From Schistocerca nitens (taxonomy: Eukaryota > Arthropoda > Insecta > Orthoptera > Acrididae): a DNA stretch of 64,000 bases. Under the pieces are notes generated by a model. The model worked only from the letters and a program-made list of their open reading frames with translations. It was not told the DNA's origin and ran no database searches. The position numbers were made by a program, and so were the translations under genes. This document shows positions 31,487-41,607 of this stretch, piece by piece. Position 1 is the stretch's first letter. Every line of letters starts with the position of its first letter. The stretch covers positions 1,053,512,432 to 1,053,576,431 of the forward strand of contig NC_064614.1 of the NCBI RefSeq assembly GCF_023898315.1, given 5' to 3'.

Positions 31487-32891
31487 CACTACTGGCCGTT
31501 AAAATTGCTACATCACGAAGATGATGTGCTGCAGCCGCGAAATTTAACCGACAAGAAGATGATGCTGTGAGATGCAAATGATTAGCTTTTCAGAGCATTC
31601 ACACAAGGTTGGTGCCGGTGGTGACACCTACAACGTGCTGACATGAGGAAAATTTCCAACCGATTTCTCATACACAAACAGCAGTTGACCGGCGTTGCCT
31701 GGTGAAACATTGTTGTGATGCCTCGTGTTAGGAGGAGAAATGCGTACCATCATGTTTCCGACTTTGATAAAGGTCGGATTGTAGCCTATCGGGATTGCGG
31801 TTTATCGTATCGCGACACTGATATCGCGTTGGTCGAGATCCAATGACTGTTAGCAGAATATGGAATCGGTGGGTTCAGGAGGGTAATACGGAACGCCGTG
31901 CTGGATCCCAAAGGCCTCCTATCACTAGCAGTCCAGACTACAGGCATCTTATCCGCATGGCTGTAACGGATCGTGCAGACACGTCTCGACCCCTGAGTCA
32001 ACAGTTGAGGACGTTTGCAAGACAACAACCATCTGCACGAACAGTTCGACGACGTTTGCAGCAGCATGGATATCAGCTCGGAGACCATGGCTGCGGTTAC
32101 CCATGACGCTGCATCACAGACAGGAGCGCCTGCGATGGTGTACTCAGCGACGAACCTGGGTACACGAATGGCAAAACGTCATTTTTGCGGATAAATCCAG
32201 GTTCTGTTTACAGCATCATGATGGTCGCATCCGTGTTTGGCGACATCACGGTGAACGCACATTAGAAGCGTGTATTCGTTATCGCCATAGTGGCGTATCA
32301 CCCGGCGTGATGGTATGGGGTGCCATTGGTCACACGTCTTCGTCACATCTTGTTCGCATTGACGTCACTTTGAACAGTGGACGTTACATTTCAGATGTGT
32401 TACGACCCGTGGCTCTACCCTTCATTCGATCCCTGCGAAACCCTACATTTCAGCAGGATAACGCACGACCGCATGTTGCAGGTCCTGTACGGGCCTTTCT
32501 GGATACAGAAAATGTTCGACTGCTGCCCTGGCCAGCACATTCTCCAGCTCTCTCACCAATTGACAGCGTCTGGTCAATGGTGGCCGAGAAACTGGCTCGT
32601 CAAAATACGTCAGTCACTACTCTTGATGAACTGTTTTATCGTGTTGAGGCTGCGTGTGTAGCTGTACCTGTACACACCATCCAAGCTCTATTTGACTCAA
32701 TGCCCAGGCGTATAAAGGCCGTTATTACGGCCAGAGGTGGTTGTTCTTGGTACTGATTTCTCAGGATCTATGCCCCCAAATTGCGTGAAAATGTAACCAC
32801 ATGTCAGTTCTAGTACAATATATTTGTCCAATGAATACACGTTTATCATTTGCATTTCTTCTTGGTGAAGCAATTTTAATGGCCAGTAGTG
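31487..32891 (+). mobile_element. Tc1-like transposon (1,405 bp), nested insertion
   Basis: The ends are nearly perfect inverted repeats: CACTACTGGCCGTTAAAATT on the left and, read inward, CACTACTGGCCATTAAAATT on the right. TA flanks both sides (31485-31486 and 32892-32893). The transposase relic occupies 31718-32756. The target is an older Tc1 element. Confidence 0.95.
31718..32756 (+). pseudogene. Tc1-like transposase with two frameshifts
   Basis: The start is the ATG at 31718 (MPRVRRRNAYHHVSDFDKG). The first helix-turn-helix is interrupted by a frameshift near 31825; the second part continues in another frame as MTVSRIWNRWVQEGNTERR. A further frameshift near 32095 leads into VIFADKSRFCLQHHDGRIRV (first Asp), FQQDNARPHVAG (second Asp), and SPALSPIDSVW. 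The third acidic position reads Asp where Glu is usual for Tc1; 34 residues separate the second and third. The C-terminus ends naturally with RIKAVITARGGCSWY and a stop at 32754-32756. Total length is about 345 codons, normal for the family. Confidence 0.9.
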
Positions 32892-33315
32892 TACGTTAGG
32901 ACGGTGCGGCGAAACTTTACGTTAATGGGCTATGGCAGCCCATGACCGATGCGAGTGCCTTAGTTAGCAGCAACACATCGCTTGCAACGCCTCTCCTGAC
33001 AGACCGCATCAGCTGGGTCCTAAACGGCTTGGGAAACCGTGGCCAAGTCAGATGAGTCCCCATTTCAGTTCGTACGAGCTGATTGTAGGAAAGAGTGGTG
33101 TAGACCCAACGAAGCCATTGACCCAGGTTGTTTAGGCACACCCAGTAGCCATAATTACTCCGTTCGTCAGCAGGAAAGGCTTTTAGCCAACACTGAATGT
33201 CAACAGATGTTGATCAAATATTAGTTAACACAGCCCGCTGGCACGGAAATACTGACGTATCAGTTTGATAGCATTCGCTCCGAATTTTCATTGGTTAACA
33301 TTTCCTGCCAGTATA

Positions 33316-33854
33316 CACTGAGGTGACTGAAGCCATGAGATACCTCTTAACACCACGACGGACTTCTTTTCGCCAGGCGTACTGCAGCAACTCGACGTGG
33401 GCTCCACAACATTTTGCGCTGTTTTACAGGGAATTTACTGGGGTCAACTGAACTGATTATTTATTGAAAAAGATAATGTTCGGCTACCTGGAGACCATTT
33501 GCGGTCATCTGTGTTCCCGGACAACGTTGTGCCATGCCACCGGGCCACAATTATTCGCGATTAGTATGACGAACATTCTGAACAATTTGGCTTAATGATT
33601 TGGCCACGCACATTACGCGACACGAATACCATCGAACATTTATGGAACATAATCCGAAGGTCAGTTAAAACAAAAAATTCGGAACTGGCAACACTTTCGC
33701 ATTTATGGGCGGCTCTAGAGGCAGCCTGGCTCAGAATTTCTGCAGGGGACTCCCTACGACTCGAGACCATGCCACGTCAAGTTTCCGCAGAACGCCTGGC
33801 AAAAGGAAGAACGACACGGTATTAGAAGATAACCCATAACTCCTGAATCCACAG
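33316..33854 (+). mobile_element. Foldback derivative of a Tc1-like element (539 bp)
   Basis: TA flanks both ends (33314-33315 and 33855-33856). The first ~105 bp (CACTGAGGTGACTGAAGCC onward, to near 33420) is an inverted copy of the right end, not the normal 5' end. The remainder reads forward as the C-terminal transposase: FPDNVVPCHRATIIRD, then MIWPRTLRDTNTIEHLWNII (33595 on), and MPRQVSAERLAKGRTTRY. It belongs to the same family as 11264-12666. Confidence 0.7.
33420..33825 (+). pseudogene. Tc1-like transposase, C-terminal fragment
   Basis: It carries the second catalytic Asp block as PDNVVPCHRAT and the third block as RDTNTIEHLWNIIRRSVKT, keeping the Glu. An in-frame stop lies between them near 33567. 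The N-terminal two thirds is absent because of the foldback structure of the host element. Confidence 0.75.
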
Positions 33855-33856
33855 TA

Positions 33857-34109
33857 CATACTGACGCAAAATGTTGCACCATGATCACTGAGCGAATGCT
33901 ACTGAATTGGTACTCCACCGGACTGATTACTAGAATTTCATTCTTACGTAAGCCGATTTTCAGTATAGGTAGAAGCCTTCCCTGCTGATGAAGGAATGGA
34001 GTAGATTATGGATGCTGGGTATGCCTAACGTTACCGAAACTTTTCCGCACGAGAACATTTAACACCACACACAGAGGACGTGCACGTGCTGTTTACCTTC
34101 GTCTTTCTA
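33857..34109. other. No recognisable feature
   Basis: Short unassigned stretch between the Tc1 derivative and LINE 2. Confidence 0.3.
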
Positions 34110-36390
34110 AATTGTTTCGTTTTAGGGTGCAAGAAAACAACAGAGGTCATACGCGCCCAAGTCAAAACCATAAACACAGAGGTGACGGAAACTACTACAT
34201 GTCAGTCCCAATGGACAGAAGAGGTGACAGCTAAACAAGGCACGTGGAAAAAGGGCTAAAAGACCACCATACAAAAATGGAGATCAAAAACTAAAAATTA
34301 AATGGCCTTCGCCATATTGCTTCGGCGGATAAAAACCAAAACGCGGTCGACAGCCCACGCGTCATTTGCTAAAACGGCTGATAGATGAGATAACAAACCC
34401 AAGCTGGAACGAGAACTGGTACAAAAAGGGCACCCCAGCAGGAAGTGGACAGTTAAAATTTGGGTGCAATGTGTACAAAGTTGTGCGGTAGCGCCACTTA
34501 GCAAATGACGATGTCTCAAAAGGCAGTGCCCAATACGTAGCCGAGTTAAAATGATCTCCTCCCGGTGAGATGGCCGCGAGGAGGTCGTCCAATGCGCCGG
34601 AAGAGGCTTAATAAGCCTAAGCTTATTCCCGTGATGGGAGGACCATTGGCGATACCAAAGGGACACCACCACCACCTGACAGACGGCAACGCAGAGATCG
34701 GAGGGAATATAGGTACTCGTGGGCTGAGGTACGTGAACTGCAACCTTAGCAGCAGGATCAGCAGCCTCGTTTCCTGGCAGACCGACGTGACCACGGATCC
34801 ACAGAAACATGAAATTGGTTCCACCAATAGTGAGAAAGTGACAGGTTTCCTGGGCCCGCTGCACTAAGGGATGAGCAGTGTACAGCGCACAGAGACTTGA
34901 GGGCGCTGAGAGTCTGAGCATTGGAGACAATTGGGAAGGCTGTGTCGCCGGATGTACTCAGTGGCCTGCTACAAGGAGAAAAGCTCGGCTGTAAATACTG
35001 AGCAGTGTGCCAGAAGCCTATATCGAAAGACATGGGTGCCAATGACGAAGGCACACCCGATCCCAAGGTCAGTCCGATAGCCATCAGTGTATACATAGGT
35101 ACTAGCGCTAAGTTCGATGCGAAGGTCGTGAAACTGAAGGCGATAGACCGAGGCTGGAGTAGTATCCTCTTAATGCGAATGAAGGTCAAGGTTAACATGG
35201 ACCACTTCACGGAGCCAAGGTGGTCAAGGTTTCACACTCACCGGGAAAGACTCAGGTAGCTTGAAGTTAAGCCGCCTTAGCAAGTGGCGAAAGCCGACTC
35301 CAGGAGGTAACAGAGGAGACGGACGAGCCAAATACTGACGATCTAAGGGATCACCAAAGAGAGGCTTAGGAGGGGTGGCCACGCATGGCAGACAAACGGC
35401 ATGCATACCTACTGCGGAGAGAGTCACGGCGGTAGGACAATGGTAGTTTAACAGCTTCAGGCCGGTGGAAGACACGCTATGACAGGGCTGACAGCAAAGA
35501 GGATGACACTGAGGACTGAACCCTTAGACACACCGTTTTCTTGGACAAAGGTGTCTGACAAGGCATAACCCACACGCACCTTGAAAACTCAATCCTGTAA
35601 AAATACCTCAAGGAAAAAGGGCAGGCGGCCACGGAACCCCATGTGTAAAGAGTACAGAGGACTCCAGTGTTTCAGCAGGTGTCGTAGGCCTTCTGCAAAT
35701 CGAAAAACACGGCCACAGTCTGGGATTTCCACAGAAAACCATTCATGCCGTGGGTGGACTAAGTAACGAGATGGTCAATTGCAGAACGCCGTGCTCTAAA
35801 TCCACACTGTGCATTCGTCAGTAAACTGCGAGACTGGAGCCACCATACCAGACGTTCATGGATCATACATTCCATCACCTTGCAAACTCAGCTGGTAAGA
35901 GATGGGACGGTAGTTGCAAGGAAGGTTTATGTCCTTACTGGGCTTAGGTAGGGGTGTAACAGTGGCTTCATGCCAGCGTCCAGGAAATGTGCCGTCTGCC
36001 AAGATGCGGTCGTACGTGTTAAGCAAAAAGTGCTTGCCCTGAAGAGAAAGATGCTGCAACTTCTGAATGTAGATTGCGTCCTGTCCTGGGGCAGAAGATC
36101 GGGATGAACGGAGAGCATGATCGAGCTCCCTCATAGTAAAGGCAGGGAAAAGAAGGGTATCGCCTGAGCCTCCTCCACTCGTTCACGATGGAGGAAGGCA
36201 GGGTGATAGTGGAAGAGCTCGAAACGTCCGCAAAATAGTGGCCCAGGGTGCTTGAGATAGGAATAGGACCCACGATACCATCATCTGCTACCGTGAGGCC
36301 GGAAATCACAGGATCGATAAGCACAGAGTTCAGAACATTAGTAACTTCCAGCCTGAAAGATGGTTCTTTCATTTCTAAGTAGCTTTTCGG
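34110..36390 (-). mobile_element. Jockey-like LINE, truncated and internally deleted (LINE 2)
   Basis: A relative of LINE 1 in the same orientation. The 3' end (34126-34175) has the loop core ATGACCTCTG on the minus strand within a weakened stem (GGGCGC/GCACCC). Coding remains cover RNase H and RT. The palm motif C and thumb are missing: sequence near 35475 jumps to motif B-like sequence near 35520. The 5' end is truncated near 36390. Confidence 0.8.
34298..36372 (-). pseudogene. LINE ORF2 remains: RT fingers/palm and RNase H
   Basis: From the right: a linker (LPSSIVNEWRRLRRYPSF), RT fingers (VTPLPKPSKDINLPCNYRPI near 35930), decayed motif A (near 35700), and altered motif B (near 35530). 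After a deletion come the connection region (LNFKLPESFPVS) and RNase H (MYTLMAIGLTLG in a shifted frame; FLWIRGHVGLPGNEAADPAA near 34800). Frames change at least four times. The active-site FADD box is deleted. Confidence 0.75.
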
Positions 36391-36789
36391 AAGTACACGG
36401 CAATTTTCTGTGGCCTGTGGCCTCCCTCCCCCTCCCCCCCCCTCCTTCCCCCGATCTCACGCGATCCTGTCGACGCACCAAATTCATCCGTGCCTAAAGT
36501 TTACAAGATCACCACCAGCTCTTGTTGTATTATCATGCAAATATCCGCAAGAAACAATCATCGCTAGAGACGGGGAAAAAAAGAAAAAACTGTAGCCGAC
36601 AGTACTGGAAGAAGCATTTAACGGCATTCCTCAACCTCTGTATAATCATGAGTCGAAGGAGGTGGAAGAGAAAAGACAACGAAGACAAATATGGTAAAAT
36701 CGAAATCTGTATTTATGACGGTGGAGGTATTAGAAGAAAGGGTAATTAGGATTTGATGACCCATTGACACCTATGTCACCCAAGTTAGA
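36391..36789. other. No recognisable gene; short C-rich tract
   Basis: A pyrimidine-rich tract (CCTCCCCCCCCCTCC type) lies at 36422-36452. Otherwise unassigned. Confidence 0.4.
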
Positions 36790-36992
36790 ACACAAGTTTT
36801 GTTTCATGACCGGGTAATAAAGTGGTCAGCGCCACGTCAAGGCAACCATCGTGGCATTTGCCTTCAGAGATACAGAGGAAACGGGAAACTATGCAGAACG
36901 TAAATTTCTGTGGCCAGAAACGGATTTGACAATCATCCTCCCGAACCCGACTTCTGTGTGTTAACCATTATGCTAACTCACTTATGCAGAAG
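36790..36992 (-). mobile_element. Diverged SINE, same family as 4012
   Basis: Plus strand holds GTGGCATTTGCCTTCAG, GAGGAAACGGGAAACTATGC, CATCCTCCCGAACCCGACTT and TTAACCATTATGCTAACTCA. On the minus strand the last two form a tRNA-like head (TTAGCATAATGGTTAACACA, then a B-box-like GTCGGGTTCGGG). A Tc1 element is inserted immediately to its right at TA 36993-36994. Confidence 0.55.
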
Positions 36993-36994
36993 TA

Positions 36995-37423
36995 CACACA
37001 TCAAAAAAAAAATTTTGCATCACCCCAGTTCTCAGAACTTGGGAGATAGACGTTGGCTCTAGATATTTTATCACAGACCCAGTCACCTTGACAGTTCAGA
37101 GATGTCACTAAACTCACACAAAGATGTGAACAAGCATGCATGAACAGCAGCTGTTAGGCGGAGATGTCCGCCAGCCGATCAGTTCCAGTCATTCCACCAC
37201 GAAGGAGGTACACGGCTCGTGTTGTCTGTAGTATAAGCATGCCTAGACAGTCAATACAGAGTTTCGATCGCGTCCCCATTGTTACTTTGTGCCAGGAAGG
37301 GCTCTCAACAAAGTAAGTGTCCAGGCATCTTCGAGTGAACCAAAGTGATGCTCTAACATGGAGGGGATACAGAGAGACAAACTGTAGATGACATGACTCG
37401 CTCCAGCTGCCCAAGAGGCAGAG
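36995..37423 (+). mobile_element. 5' end of a Tc1-like transposon, running into a satellite
   Basis: It starts after TA (36993-36994) with CACACATCAAAAAAAAAATT and TTGCATCACCCC. A transposase N-terminus begins at the ATG at 37239: MPRQSIQSFDRVPIVTLC, then CQEGLSTK, a stop, and SRHLRVNQSDALTW with a frameshift. This is the usual helix-turn-helix region of a Tc1 family with RPRATT-type continuation. Instead of continuing, the sequence changes at about 37420 into the 17-bp satellite. No remainder of the element is found beyond the array. Confidence 0.75.
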
Positions 37424-39370
37424 GGAAACACGCAAATGTGGGAAAAAACGCAAATGTGGGATAAACGCAAATGTGGGATAAACGCAAATGTGGGATAAAC
37501 GCAAATGTGGGATAAACGCAAATGTGGGATAAACGCAAATGTGGGATAAACGCAAATGTGGGATAAACGCAAATGTGGGATAAACGCAAATGTGGGATAA
37601 ACGCAAATGTGGGATAAACGCAAATGTGGGATAAACGCAAATGTGGGATAAACGCAAATGTGGGATAAACGCAAATGTGGGATAAACGCAAATGTGGGAT
37701 AAACGCAAATGTGGGATAAACGCAAATGTGGGATAAACGCAAATGTGGGATAAACGCAAATGTGGGATAAACGCAAATGTGGGATAAACGCAAATGTGGG
37801 ATAAACGCAAATGTGGGATAAACGCAAATGTGGGATAAACGCAAATGTGGGATAAACGCAAATGTGGGATAAACGCAAATGTGGGATAAACGCAAATGTG
37901 GGATAAACGCAAATGTGGGATAAACGCAAATGTGGGATAAACGCAAATGTGGGATAAACGCAAATGTGGGATAAACGCAAATGTGGGATAAACGCAAATG
38001 TGGGATAAACGCAAATGTGGGATAAACGCAAATGTGGGATAAACGCAAATGTGGGATAAACGCAAATGTGGGATAAACGCAAATGTGGGATAAACGCAAA
38101 TGTGGGATAAACGCAAATGTGGGATAAACGCAAATGTGGGATAAACGCAAATGTGGGATAAACGCAAATGTGGGATAAACGCAAATGTGGGATAAACGCA
38201 AATGTGGGATAAACGCAAATGTGGGATAAACGCAAATGTGGGATAAACGCAAATGTGGGATAAACGCAAATGTGGGATAAACGCAAATGCGGGATAAACG
38301 CAAATGCGGGATAAACGCAAATGCGGGATAAACGCAAATGCGGGATAAACGCAAATGCGGGATAAACGCAAATGCGGGATAAACGCAAATGCGGGATAAA
38401 CGCAAATGCGGGATAAACGCAAATGCGGGATAAACGCAAATGCGGGATAAACGCAAATGCGGGATAAACGCAAATGCGGGATAAACGCAAATGCGGGATA
38501 AACGCAAATGCGGGAAAAACGCAAATGCGGGAAAAACGCAAATGCGGGAAAAACGCAAATGCGGGAAAAACGCAAATGCGGGAAAAACGCAAATGCGGGA
38601 AAAACGCAAATGCGGGAAAAACGCAAATGCGGGAAAAACGCAAATGCGGGAAAAACGCAAATGCGGGAAAAACGCAAATGCGGGAAAAACGCAAATGCGG
38701 GAAAAACGCAAATGCGGGAAAAACGCAAATGCGGGAAAAACGCAAATGCGGGAAAAACGCAAATGCGGGAAAAACGCAAATGCGGGAAAAACGCAAATGC
38801 GGGAAAAACGCAAATGCGGGAAAAACGCAAATGCGGGAAAAACGCAAATGCGGGAAAAACGCAAATGCGGGAAAAACGCAAATGCGGGAAAAACGCAAAT
38901 GCGGGAAAAACGCAAATGCGGGAAAAACGCAAATGCGGGAAAAACGCAAATGCGGGAAAAACGCAAATGCGGGAAAAACGCAAATGCGGGAAAAACGCAA
39001 ATGCGGGAAAAACGCAAATACGGGAAAAACGCAAATACGGGAAAAACGCAAATGCGTGGGAAAAACGCAAATACGGGAAAAACGCAAATACGGGAAAAAC
39101 GCAAATACGGGAAAAACGCAAATACGGGAAAAACGCAAATACGGGAAAAACGCAAATACGGGAAAAACGCAAATACGGGAAAAACGCAAATACGGGAAAA
39201 ACGCAAATACGGGAAAAACGCAAATACGGGAAAAACGCAAATACGGGAAAAACGCAAATACGGGAAAAACGCAAATACGGGAAAAACGCAAATACGGGAA
39301 AAACGCAAATACGGGAAAAACGCAAATACGGGAAAAACGCAAATACGGGAAAAACGCAAATACGGGAAAA
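37424..39370 (+). repeat. 17-bp tandem satellite, about 114 copies in four variant blocks
   Basis: The unit is CGCAAATGTGGGATAAA. Block 1 (to about 38287, ~50 copies) has TGTGGGATAAA. Block 2 (38288-38510, ~13) has TGCGGGATAAA. Block 3 (38511-39018, ~30) has TGCGGGAAAAA. Block 4 (39019-39370, ~21) has TACGGGAAAAA. Each block differs from its neighbour by one base. One odd unit (TGCGTGGG) sits at about 39053-39060 and one TGTGGGAAAAAA unit at the left edge. Because 17 is not divisible by 3 and the unit lacks stops in several frames, frames of up to 723 codons are open; these are not genes. Confidence 0.97.
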
Positions 39371-40096
39371 TTACTGACTATCAGTAATTTACAGAACTGA
39401 CTGTTCACTACGCACTGGCAATACCACATTTTCTTTTTGTCTTATTTAACGGATTTTATCAACACGTGGCCATCGCTCTGAATATGAGTGGCGCATACAA
39501 ATTCTGGATGACAACATACAATTCGAAGGAAAAGGCCACCAATCTTTCTTTTCACTATCTTATTTATTCCGATTAATTCTATAACCTAAACACACAAATT
39601 GTATAACCTACGACAATAACACATGAGAAATTCCGCCCAGTGGACATGGTTTGCATTGGTGAATCTCTATCTTATGGTCTCGTAATTATTTAACGCTTCA
39701 GTGCACTTTCTGGATAGGATGGTGTATCTTTTATTATATCTCACACTTCGACTCTCACGATCATCATCACGAAACTTTCCTCCAGATCGAGCATTACCGA
39801 AGGAACAAGCATAACCCACAAATCTTTTGGAACTACCTTGCTACTCTCCCATGCAAACCACACATACTTAAATTACATGACATACACCACACTACAACAT
39901 GAAATACAATACAATAAATAGTCTCAACACTATCACTTTCAGCTTTCCCACTTCAATTAGTTTTTATCCCAGTTTCACACATCACTGCCCCACTTTGTAA
40001 TTGTACTTTCCTCCTATGAACTCTGGAGATATATGCACGTCTTCCTGTGCAATGCAAGCCAAGTGGCGTTGCTGGAGTGACGGCCGACTCACCTTG

Positions 40097-40139
<43 letters not shown>

Positions 40140-41607
40140 CTCTGTCTCTGTGTGTGTTTGAATCTAGCGTCACACAGAATCATATCACGCAAAGTAATAT
40201 TAAGAACATATTCATCACACACTCGAGTCCTCAACTGATACCATGGACGAGTACTTCTCTTTATCCTTTGTCTCATACACAGATTGAGACTCACACAGTA
40301 CTCACCACGTGGAAGTACTCATCTCTAATTTCAAGTCCTGCACACGCCATTTCTTAAATATTTCAACTTATGGTGCACACACTATTTCTTAAATATTTCA
40401 ATTTATTGTACACACGCTAGTAATTCAGCGTAACTTAACCACACGGAAGTATTTAAACTTATTGCTACACGTGGTTTCATTGTGACCGTTTGTCACTTCC
40501 GAAGATTACTACGATCCCATTAATATTACCTGCCTAACATTTAATTCTCCCCACAAAATTTGCTTAAATAGAGAAATTATTATACAAACTACTCTTAAAT
40601 ATTCCACATGCATACCATGTCTCCACTCTTTTGTCTTTACAGAGCGCAACTAAGACAGGTCTTAACAGCACAAGATCCAGCGGCAGAGTGCTAAACCATG
40701 ACCGTTCGTCAGGTCCTCTCGCACCTCTGCTGAAGTGGGGGAGCGCCTTGCTACCGTATTGGTCAGCCACATTTCAGGCGCTCAAAGCTCAGGTAAATTT
40801 TATCTCTTTGGTCCCACCAAAGGTGGCCAAAGGATCGTCTCAAAGATGATCCTATATTCACATTCACTATCTGCGGTTAGCAGACGACCATACATTCATT
40901 TCACAGATCTCACCAAACGATGTAGGGATTTATTTTGTCGGAGTGCACATGTGATCAATTAAATAAATAGTCATTCTTTCCCACACTGGTATCCGGATTC
41001 GGTGTATTAATTGAAACTGAGTTATTTTACAAAAAATGTGTTCTGACAAAAATAAGTATGTTGTACCTATTTTCAATGTCGGGCGGTACTGTACCCTTTC
41101 ACCACCGGCTACCCACGCAGAAAAAAAATGGCACGGTACTATCCTTGCAATGCGAGGGTAGTTCCGAACATTTTTTTAAGAAAACTGTATTAGAACAAAC
41201 GTAGCAAGTCATCAAAATAACCAGGAGACCTTAGCCCATGGTGACCTCAAATAGACGACCAAATACTGTTACTTTACCAAATTATTGACAGTTGTTGCAT
41301 TATTGTACTCTCAATAATCCGGAGTAAGGTACAGATACAAATTTACAACAATCCATATGACAAATGAAACATTACATCATACAAATAAAAAATAATGGTG
41401 AGATAAAAATTTGCTTAGTTATCGGGATCTCCATTATTTTTAGGAGTAATCCAAACTTCAATCATTCTAAAACAAATAAAAATACTAATTGTACTCTTAA
41501 AATTTTAAATAGCTCATCGTCCAAACACAGAACAAGTAATGTGACATTCATAAATTGCATTGTAATAATCTTTACACGGCAATGTCTAAATACAAAACAA
41601 AATCAAC
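39371..41607. other. No recognisable gene; one (TC)n microsatellite
   Basis: AT-rich sequence between two tandem arrays. A (TC)n tract covers about 40097-40136, followed by TGTGTCTCTGTCTCTGTGTG. Nothing else is identified. Confidence 0.5.

Larger units (their letters stand above)
31045..33230 (+). mobile_element. Decayed Tc1-like element hosting another Tc1
   Basis: The left end reads GACACAGTGATGACAAACGG, similar to the terminus of the 11264 family. Its leader (GCGGAGCTGTCATTTGTACT) and N-terminal transposase region (TCTGAACGCGGAATGGTGG near 31215) follow to 31486. The reading resumes after 32893 with GCGGCGAAACTTTACG and a frame giving SDESPFQFVRADCR (33050-33090). The interior was split at a TA by the insertion 31487-32891. 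The right part beyond about 33150 is lost or unrecognisable. The transposase is heavily frameshifted. Confidence 0.65.

Noticed and set aside
37424-39370. CENP-B box inside the satellite (17 bp, contains ACG...CGGG)
   Set aside because: The box needs TTCG, seven bases, then CGGG. The unit has AACG, six bases, then CGGG, and the TT is AA, so the essential contacts do not align.
37424-39370. CRISPR array
   Set aside because: The repeat is head-to-tail without unique spacers, in a eukaryotic context.
37154-39429. Open frames of 290-723 codons on both strands across the 17-bp array
   Set aside because: A 17-bp unit without stops yields the same 17-residue peptide in several frames. Composition and frame-independence show these are repeat artefacts.
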